Below, one piece after another: positions 7,591-12,503 of a stretch of DNA of 12,503 bases. The notes under the pieces were generated by a model. It ran no database searches. It had not been told where the DNA came from and worked only from the letters and a program-made list of their open reading frames with translations. The DNA is from an uncultured Clostridia bacterium (GTDB lineage Bacteria; Bacillota; Clostridia; TANB77; CAG-508). The position numbers and the translations under genes are program-made. The stretch is taken from positions 1-12,503 of the forward strand of contig CALYBF010000030.1 in the NCBI GenBank assembly GCA_944393755.1. Direction: 5' to 3'. Every line of letters starts with the position of its first letter. Positions within the stretch are counted from its first letter, which is position 1.

Positions 7591-9349
7591 CTATTGTAAT
7601 ACTGCTTTTATTCTTCTTACCCCTGATGAGCTTGATTCTTCTTTTTTTATTTTAAATGTTCCAAGTTCACTTGTATTTTTTACATGTGGTCCTCCACATA
7701 ATTCTTTTGATACATTTCCTATTGTATATACTGTTACTATATCTGGATATTTTTCTATAAACATGCACTCTGCACCTGATTTTATTGCTTCTTCTTTTTT
7801 CATTTCTTCTTTTGTTACAGGCAAACCTTCTTTTATCCACTCATTTACTAAATCTTCAATTTTTTTCTTTTCTTCATCTGTTAACTTATGATCACAGTTA
7901 AAGTCAAATCTCATTCTGTCTACTGTTATATTTGAGCCTCTTTGATGTGCATCTTTTCCTATTACTTTCTTTATTGCTGCATTTAATAAATGTGTTGCTG
8001 TATGATATTTTATTGTTTCTTCTGTTGTTTCTGCTAATCCACCTTTAAATTTTTGTTCCGAACCTGCTCTTGATTTTTCTTGGTGTTTTTTAAATAATTC
8101 GTTAAATGCTTTTATATCTATTTCATATCCATTTTCTTTTGCAAGTTCTGCTGTTACTTCTGGTGGAAAACCATATGTGTCATATAATTTAAATACTATT
8201 TCTCCTGGTATTATTTTTTCTCCACTTTCTTTATTTTCTAATCTTTCTATTGCTTTTTTGAATTCTTTTTCTCCATTTGATAATGTTTTTACAAATTTAT
8301 CTTTTTCTTCTATTATTACTTGTTCTATTGTTTCTTTATTTTTTATCAATTCTGGATACATTTCTCCTAAAGCTTTTACATTTATATCTATTAATGTTTT
8401 TAACTCACTTAAATCTATTTGTAATTTATTCATATGACGAATCATTCTTCTAATTAATCTTCTTAATACATATCCTCTATCTAGATTACTTGGTCTTCCC
8501 CCATCTGCTATTATCATCATACTTGAACGTAAGTGTTCTGCTACTATTCTTCTACTTTCTATATAATCTTCTTTTTGTAATTCTTTTAATTTTTCCATTA
8601 CATCTGAAAATAATTCTGTATCAAATGGTGTTTCTTTTCCTTCTAATAGCATTGTCATTCTTTCTAATCCGAAGTCCTGTATCTACATTTTTTTGTTCTA
8701 ATTTTCTATATCCTTTTTCATCTTTAAAATATTCCATAAATACATTATTCCAGATTTCTACATATTTTCCACAATCACAAGAAGGTTGGCAGTCAGGTCC
8801 ACATTTTGGTTTTCCTGTGTCATAAAACATTTCTGTATCTGGTCCACAAGGTCCTTCTTCTCCTGCTATCCACCAGTTATCGCTTTTTCCATAATAATAT
8901 ATATGACCGTCTAATATTCCTGCTTTTTTCCAAGCAGATGCTGCTACTTCATCTCTTGGGCAGTCTTTATCTCCTGCAAAACATGTTACATATAATTTTT
9001 CTACTGGAATTCCTAATTCTTTTGTCAAGAATTCAAAGCTCATTGCTATTGATTCATCTTTAAAGTAGTCTCCTAAAGACCAGTTTCCAAGCATTTCAAA
9101 AAATGTTAAATGTCTATTATCTCCAACTTCATCTATATCATTTGTTCTTACACATTTTTGATAATCTGTAAGTCTTTTTCCTTCTGGGTGTTTTTGTCCT
9201 AATAAATATGGTACTAATGGTTGCATACCTGCTGTTGTAAATAACACTGAAGGGTCATTTTCTGGTATTAATGGTGCTGATGGAATTATACTATGTCCAT
9301 GTTTTTCAAAAAATTCTAAATATTTTTTTCTTATTTCTATTGCTTTCAT
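7591..9349 (-). CDS. alaS: Alanyl-tRNA synthetase, short form, needs +1 frameshift at CGG
   Basis: Charges tRNA-Ala. Seen in the first frame: motif 1 region (FFEKHGHSIIPSAPL, FTTAGMQPLVPYLLG), then RHLTFFEMLGNWSLGDYFK (motif 2), NWW..GEEGPCGPDTE and EIWNNVFMEYF. At codon 227 (CGG) the frame breaks inside KNVDTGL. Skipping one C gives GLERMTMLLEGKE, completing class II motif 3 (DTGxGLER), then the editing domain with HTATHLLN and CGGPHV, ending KKEESSSSGVRRIKAVLQ. The product is 585 residues; typical bacterial AlaRS is near 875, and the C-terminal C-Ala domain is absent. Translated without a shift, the protein stops soon after and lacks motif 3 and editing. The start is the ATG at 9347-9349, 6 nt after AAGGAG; the in-frame ATG at 9379 has no SD. 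The leader is too short for a T-box. Confidence 0.92.
8669..8671 (-). other. In-frame CGG at +1 frameshift site of alaS
   Basis: The zero frame reads ACA GGA CTT CGG ATT AGA. The conserved frame reads ACA GGA CTT (C) GGA TTA GAA AGA ATG, giving DTGL-GLERM. CTT followed by a slow Arg codon resembles known +1 sites (Ty1 CUU AGG; prfB CUU UGA). An AGGA lies directly before CTT but also encodes the conserved Gly. Confidence 0.85.
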
Positions 9350-9383
9350 TTTTATCTCCTTAAAATAAAACTCTAACATTAAA

Positions 9384-9412
9384 ATTATACTTTAAAACAA
9401 GCAAAAAATCAA
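9384..9412 (-). promoter_or_regulatory. Sigma-A promoter for alaS
   Basis: TTGATT (9407-9412), a 17-nt spacer and a consensus TATAAT (9384-9389). The implied leader is only about 30 nt. Confidence 0.75.
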
Positions 9413-9488
9413 GCAAAAATGCTTTAATCTATAAAAATAATTTAATTTATTATGTATAACATTTATTTTTTAGATAAAATTATGATAG

Positions 9489-9539
9489 AAAAAAACAAGC
9501 TAATAATTTTATTTATACTTTAAAATTATTAGTTTGTTT
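9489..9539 (-). terminator. Rho-independent terminator of spoVT
   Basis: A 19-bp stem (9493-9511 with 9521-9539), one G-U pair and a 9-nt loop, followed by seven U on the minus strand. It begins directly after the spoVT stop codon. Confidence 0.9.
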
Positions 9540-9543
9540 TATT

Positions 9544-10098
9544 TTATATATCCATTTGTGTCCCTAAAAATGTTGCTGCAGATTGTACTACTTTTTGCTC
9601 AACTTCGTTCATCTTTTTATTTGCTTCTTTTGACATTAAAATTACTGTTCCTATTGTATCTCCATTAGAAATTATAGGATAAACAATTTGTGCATTATTT
9701 TTTCTGTCTTGATTAGCATTTTTAGTAATTGGCATTGCTATATCACTATTTTCTTTACTATTATAAATTTCTTTATCTTCCATTAATTGTTCAAGTTCTG
9801 GACTTATATCTTGCTCTAAAAATTCTTTTTTAGAACCGCCTGATACTGCAATTACTGTATCTTTGTCTGTTATACAAGCAATATGACCTGTTGTTTTAGA
9901 TAATGTCTCTGCATAACCTGCTGCAAATTCTGATAATTCTCCTATTGGAGAATATTTTTTTAAAATAATTTGACCTTCTCTATCCGTAAAAATTTCTAAA
10001 GGTTCACCTTCTTTAATTCTTAATGTTTTTCTAATTTCCTTTGGAATTACAACTCTTCCCAAATCATCTATTCTTCTTACAACTCCAGTTGCTTTCAT
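9544..10098 (-). CDS. spoVT: AbrB-family transcriptional regulator SpoVT
   Basis: In Bacillus, SpoVT is a forespore transcription factor acting with sigma-G. The first 50 or so residues (MKATGVVRRIDDLGRVVIPK, then EIRKTLRIKEGEPLEIFTD) are nearly identical to the AbrB-type swapped-hairpin DNA-binding domain of B. subtilis SpoVT. Residues from about 55 form the GAF-like domain, including TGHIACITDKDTVIAVSGGS, a PIISNGDTIGTVILMS strand and a final VVQSAATFLGTQMDI. At 184 residues it is close to the B. subtilis protein (178). The ATG follows AGGAGG. I found no convincing sigma-A promoter in the 93 bp upstream, so it may be read from the sortase transcript or use another sigma factor. Presence suggests a sporulating ancestry but does not prove that this organism sporulates. 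Confidence 0.95.
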   Translation of the reverse strand: MKATGVVRRIDDLGRVVIPKEIRKTLRIKEGEPLEIFTDREGQIILKKYSPIGELSEFAAGYAETLSKTTGHIACITDKDTVIAVSGGSKKEFLEQDISPELEQLMEDKEIYNSKENSDIAMPITKNANQDRKNNAQIVYPIISNGDTIGTVILMSKEANKKMNEVEQKVVQSAATFLGTQMDI

Positions 10099-10191
10099 AA
10101 TATTCCTCCTTATAGCTTTTTATCTATAATCTTATTATTACAAAAAAGGGGAAATTTATTCATTAATATCTAATTTTTGAAAAATACTTTT

Positions 10192-10944
10192 TTATATTTC
10201 TTTTCCTACAATAACAAATCTACCATCTTTTACGTGATATGAACAAGTTGATAGAGTAATTAATTTTTCGCCATGTATAGCTGAATCTTCTATATTATAA
10301 ATAGATAATTTTTTTATATTTTCAATATAATTATTATATTCTTCTTTTGTTTTTGGGTTGATAAAAAAGTAATATTTAAAAACATTATCTTGTTTATTAT
10401 AAACCTTAGATTTAAAAACAGAAATTATTTTATATTTTTCTTCTTCATCTTCGCTAGTGAACAAAATTATAGGATGTTTTTTATAATAATCTTCATCTTC
10501 ATATTTTAATAATTCTTGGAACATTGTTCCATTATTTAAGTTATGGCCATATATCAATAAGTTATTGCTTTCTATATTCCAATCATAATTTTTATCTAAA
10601 AAAATTGCACCATTTTTTGATTTTTCTTTTTTATAATTATGTGTCATATAAAATTCATTATCTTTTCCTTGAACTACTGGATAAGAAATGTTTGTATTTT
10701 CTATTTCTAAAAAACCTACTACATCTTGGTTTTCTTGTTTTAAACTTCTTACTTGTAATATTTTTTTAGAACTTTCTTTAGTTACTTTCTTTTCATCTAT
10801 TTCTATTGTATCTATTATTTTAGTTTCATTAATAGCTTGTTTTTTCCAATAAAGTTCTTTTAATATATATATAATTGAAAAAATTATTAATAAGACTAAA
10901 ATAATATAAATAATAATTATCATTATTTTTTTCTTTTTTTCCAT
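10192..10944 (-). CDS. srtB: Class B sortase
   Basis: Membrane transpeptidase that attaches surface proteins to peptidoglycan. Seen: a lysine-rich start and one membrane helix (about residues 7-28), then the class B fold: NTNISYPVVQGKDNEFYM near 83-100, NGAIFLDKNY, NNLLIYGHN with catalytic His134, FQELLKYEDEDYY, and KLITLSTCSY with catalytic Cys234 and Arg242 in GRFVI. At 250 residues the length is typical. It lies 64 bp after the surface-protein gene, whose TPKTG signal is a plausible substrate. The ATG has no clear Shine-Dalgarno sequence, and a stable hairpin sits 14 nt upstream, so translation may be weak or regulated. Confidence 0.94.
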   Translation of the reverse strand: MEKKKKIMIIIIYIILVLLIIFSIIYILKELYWKKQAINETKIIDTIEIDEKKVTKESSKKILQVRSLKQENQDVVGFLEIENTNISYPVVQGKDNEFYMTHNYKKEKSKNGAIFLDKNYDWNIESNNLLIYGHNLNNGTMFQELLKYEDEDYYKKHPIILFTSEDEEEKYKIISVFKSKVYNKQDNVFKYYFFINPKTKEEYNNYIENIKKLSIYNIEDSAIHGEKLITLSTCSYHVKDGRFVIVGKEI

Positions 10945-10958
10945 TTATATAATATTTT

Positions 10959-10987
10959 AGGATAGACTTTAATTTTTTGTCTATCCT
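10959..10987. other. Hairpin between surface-protein gene and srtB
   Basis: A perfect 9-bp stem, AGGATAGAC with GTCTATCCT, and an 11-nt loop. The uninterrupted T-run follows it on the plus strand, whereas the minus strand continues AAAATATT. It looks like a terminator for plus-strand transcription, where I see no gene, or a processing/attenuating stem within the minus-strand operon. Confidence 0.6.
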
Positions 10988-11008
10988 TTTTTATTTTCCT
11001 TTTAAATT

Positions 11009-12133
11009 TTATTTTCTATTTTTATTATTTATTAATACAATAGCACCAGATGAAATTAATAGAGTAATTACAGCTAAACCTAAATAATTTTCTATACCTG
11101 TTTTTGGTGTTTCATCTTTTTCTACTTTAGTTGTGTTTTCCACTTTTTCTTCAGTTTCTGTTTCTTCTATTTTACTTAATTTAACAAAAATTGTTGTTTC
11201 ACTATTTACTGGTTTTGTAAAATCAAATTTGTTTGTAAGTTCTATATTAGTATAAAAACCTTCTACTTCATAACCATTATCTATTTTTATATGTGATTTT
11301 AACATTTCTTCTGTTAAATTTTCTCCATTATCTACTGTTATTTTATAAGTTTTATCATTTACAACTATATTTACTATTACTTTTTTGATATCAACATTTG
11401 GTGTTGCTTTTTCTGGTATTTTTGATTCTGCTATTACATTATCATTTTTATCAGTTAAAACTACACTACTTCCAGATATAACTACTTTATTTGTTGTATT
11501 TTGCGTATTTGTGATTGTAAAGTCTGTAAGATGTCCATTTTCTGCAATATAAATTGTGTTTTCGTTATTATCTGTTAACAAAACACCGTTCATTACTAAT
11601 GTAGGATTATTTGTTGCAGATGCTCCTTTGTCTATTTCAATTCCATTATTAGAACCTGTTCCATTATATCCTAAATGTAAATTTCTAACTTCTACTTTTC
11701 CACCATTTGCTAATACTCCACCATATTTAAAATCTGTTATTGATACATTATCAAGGATAACTGTTGCTCCATCATATGATTGAACTCCATATTTAGGTCC
11801 ATTTCTTAATTTAATATTTTTTAGTGTTAATTTTCCATCTGATAATTGTGCTGTAAACATTGTTTGATTTCCAGATGTTGAAGTCCAACTTTCTGCTCCT
11901 ATCACACTATGCCCATTTCCATCTATTGTAAGTTCTTTTTGTATTACTATTGGTTTTGTTACAGTTATATCATTTTCTAGTGTTATTGTTTCACCAGAAT
12001 TACTACTAGATACAGCACTGTTTAATGACTCTTCATCTTTTACTGAAGTTGCTGCATCACTTAAAGTTGGTATTGCAAATAAACCTGCAATCATAATTGT
12101 AAAAAATAATATAAATTTTTTTGTTTTTTTCAT
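11009..12133 (-). CDS. Cell-wall-anchored beta-helix surface protein (TPKTG signal)
   Basis: Secreted, wall-anchored protein of 374 residues. Seen: a signal peptide (KKTKK, then a hydrophobic core, probable cleavage after Ala27 in TLSDA); a region of about 30-235 with short repeated beta-strand turns (NDITVTKPIVIQKELTIDGN, then NIKLRN, DNVSITDF, NLHLGYNG), as in pectate-lyase-like right-handed beta-helices; a segment of about 250-320 resembling listeria-bacteroides/InlB B-type repeats (EVEGFYTNIELTNKFDF); an acidic linker; and a sorting signal TPKTG at 342-346, then a hydrophobic helix and NNKNRK tail. TPKTG fits the (S/N/T)PxTG motifs used by clostridial class B sortases, and srtB is the next gene. 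No enzyme active site is recognisable; an adhesin or wall-structural role is inference. SD AAGGAGGT, 7 nt spacing. Confidence 0.9.
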   Translation of the reverse strand: MKKTKKFILFFTIMIAGLFAIPTLSDAATSVKDEESLNSAVSSSNSGETITLENDITVTKPIVIQKELTIDGNGHSVIGAESWTSTSGNQTMFTAQLSDGKLTLKNIKLRNGPKYGVQSYDGATVILDNVSITDFKYGGVLANGGKVEVRNLHLGYNGTGSNNGIEIDKGASATNNPTLVMNGVLLTDNNENTIYIAENGHLTDFTITNTQNTTNKVVISGSSVVLTDKNDNVIAESKIPEKATPNVDIKKVIVNIVVNDKTYKITVDNGENLTEEMLKSHIKIDNGYEVEGFYTNIELTNKFDFTKPVNSETTIFVKLSKIEETETEEKVENTTKVEKDETPKTGIENYLGLAVITLLISSGAIVLINNKNRK

Positions 12134-12197
12134 TTTCTTTACCTCCTTTTCTTATTTTTCTACATTTTTAATTTTTTATTTAACAAATTTTTTCCAA

Positions 12198-12227
12198 AAA
12201 AATCACAGGACTTAAAATCCCGCGTTT
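12198..12227 (-). promoter_or_regulatory. Terminator-like leader hairpin carrying antisense copy of tRNA-Leu anticodon arm
   Basis: Positions 12204-12224 match the tRNA-Leu anticodon arm (12370-12390) at 20 of 21 bases. In minus-strand RNA this folds as CGCGGGA-loop-UCCUGUG, seven pairs including two G-U, followed by AUUUUUUUGG. The two wobble pairs become A-C mismatches on the plus strand, so the terminator form suits the minus strand, inside the leader of the surface-protein gene. The one mismatch to the tRNA is a G-U in an antisense duplex. Confidence 0.6.
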
Positions 12228-12231
12228 TTTC

Positions 12232-12255
12232 TTTTTGGTAAACATTTACCAAAAA
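12232..12255. repeat. Perfect 11-bp-arm palindrome, operator-like
   Basis: The arms TTTTTGGTAAA and TTTACCAAAAA are separated by 2 bp. It lies 26 bp upstream of the tRNA promoter -35 and about 45 nt into the inferred minus-strand leader. It may bind a dimeric regulator or form a leader hairpin. No known operator consensus is recognised. Confidence 0.6.
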
Positions 12256-12281
12256 TATTTTAATTTTTTTCTTGTTTTTTA

Positions 12282-12310
12282 TTGACAAATTGCTTTTAAC
12301 ACATTATAAT
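12282..12310 (+). promoter_or_regulatory. Consensus sigma-A promoter for tRNA-Leu
   Basis: TTGACA (12282-12287), a 17-nt spacer and TATAAT (12305-12310), both perfect consensus. The tRNA begins about 35 nt past the -10. Confidence 0.92.
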
Positions 12311-12334
12311 AAATATTGTCGTAAGAAAAACCAA
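12306..12334 (-). promoter_or_regulatory. Divergent promoter for the surface-protein/sortase operon
   Basis: On the minus strand TTGGTT (12329-12334), a 17-nt spacer and TATTAT (12306-12311). Its -10 overlaps the tRNA promoter -10, so the two should compete. It implies a leader of about 165 nt before the surface-protein ATG. Confidence 0.5.
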
Positions 12335-12344
12335 TTCTTTTTAT

Positions 12345-12432
12345 GCAGATGTGGCGGAATTGGTAGACGCACAGGACTTAAAATCCTGCGGTTGAATAAA
12401 CCGTGCCGGTTCGATTCCGGCCATCTGCACCA
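12345..12432 (+). tRNA. tRNA-Leu, anticodon UAA
   Basis: Acceptor stem GCAGATG/CATCTGC, D-arm with GGAATTGGTAGAC, anticodon stem CAGGA/TCCTG around loop CTTAAAA (anticodon TAA, reads UUA), a long class II variable arm CGGTTGAATAAACCG typical of Leu, T-arm CCGGTTCGATTCCGG, and an encoded 3' ACCA. Length is 88 nt. Confidence 0.97.
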
Positions 12433-12469
12433 ATGATGTATCTGTTAGAACTAATATAGCAGAAGACGT

Positions 12470-12503
12470 AAAATCAATCAGTAAAATGATTGATTTTTTC
12501 TTT
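12470..12503 (+). terminator. Rho-independent terminator of tRNA-Leu
   Basis: Stem AAAATCAATCA with TGATTGATTTT (12470-12480 with 12487-12497) and a 6-nt loop, followed by TTCTTT to the window edge. It starts 37 nt past the tRNA. Confidence 0.85.

Noticed and set aside
7591..8658. The second half of alaS as an independent gene starting at the ATG of 8656-8658
   Set aside because: That ATG is the Met inside GLERM of motif 3, has no SD, and would lack the start of the motif; the two halves are consecutive parts of one AlaRS.
4104..8671. CGG read normally as arginine, with alaS, hicA and the COG2509 gene being pseudogenes
   Set aside because: alaS is essential, all three genes are otherwise intact on both sides of the break with good SDs, and each break coincides exactly with the only in-frame CGG in the gene. 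Random decay would not choose the same codon three times.
4104..8671. Plain sequencing or assembly errors at homopolymers
   Set aside because: Possible at the GGG of 4107-4109 and conceivable at CTTC in alaS, but the hicA site (TCACGGA) has no homopolymer that yields the needed base. I keep it as the main alternative, decidable from raw reads, not as the preferred explanation.
1420..8825. Numerous plus-strand open frames of 64-228 codons
   Set aside because: They lie opposite strongly supported minus-strand genes, are rich in Phe, Ser and Leu as expected for antisense of AT-rich genes, and show no domain motifs or SDs.
9350..9412. T-box riboswitch upstream of alaS
   Set aside because: The consensus promoter leaves a leader of only about 30 nt, too short for a T-box, and no T-box sequence is seen.
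10099..10191. A promoter for spoVT
   Set aside because: No hexamer pair with acceptable spacing was found in these 93 bp; a forespore-type promoter cannot be supported from the sequence alone.
1404..12133. Absence of TGA as a stop codon (all eleven visible stops are TAA or TAG), suggesting TGA recoding
   Set aside because: Eleven genes are too few in an AT-rich genome, and no conserved alignment here needs read-through of TGA.
12345..12503. Integrative element inserted in tRNA-Leu
   Set aside because: The repeat is of the anticodon arm only, the copies are about 145 bp apart, and no integrase or cargo lies between them; at most a relic.

Overview
The window comes from an AT-rich bacterium of the low-GC Bacillota. 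The evidence is a SpoVT-type AbrB regulator, a class B sortase next to a cell-wall-anchored substrate, AGGAGG-type ribosome binding sites and consensus sigma-A promoters. I cannot name a genus. Every protein gene is on the minus strand; the only plus-strand gene is a tRNA-Leu at the right edge.

Layout, in transcription order from right to left. A tRNA-Leu(UAA) at 12345-12432 has its own promoter and terminator. A divergent promoter drives a structured leader and a TPKTG-anchored surface protein (11009-12133), followed by class B sortase (10192-10944). Next come spoVT (9544-10098) with a strong terminator, and alaS (7591-9349) with its own promoter and terminator. A membrane-anchored protein of unknown function (6775-7446) overlaps a COG1313/PflX-like radical SAM gene (5882-6781). 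A solitary hicA toxin gene (5521-5725) follows. Last is a tight operon: a COG2509 FAD-dependent dehydrogenase (4025-5456), thyA, folA, cca and ligA (cut by the left edge). ThyA and FolA form the dTMP/dihydrofolate cycle; cca and ligA are tRNA and DNA maintenance genes.

The main discovery concerns the codon CGG. Reading about 3,780 codons of the twelve protein genes, I find exactly three in-frame CGG codons: in alaS, in the COG2509 gene and in hicA. At each one the reading frame breaks, and skipping the single C (a +1 shift) restores the family sequence to its natural stop. In each case CGGN is replaced by GGN (Gly), at or next to a conserved glycine. I found no frame break without a CGG. In alaS the break lies inside class II motif 3, without which the enzyme cannot work. 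This suggests that CGG has no ordinary decoding tRNA here, and that CGGN is read through by +1 frameshifting or as a four-base glycine codon. A conventional annotation would split alaS, mis-end the COG2509 protein and miss hicA.

Other points worth a look are an unusually short AlaRS without the C-terminal C-Ala domain, a hicA without hicB, and the surface-protein leader. That leader carries a 21-nt near-copy of the tRNA-Leu anticodon arm in antisense orientation inside a terminator-like hairpin, next to a perfect 11-bp-arm palindrome.
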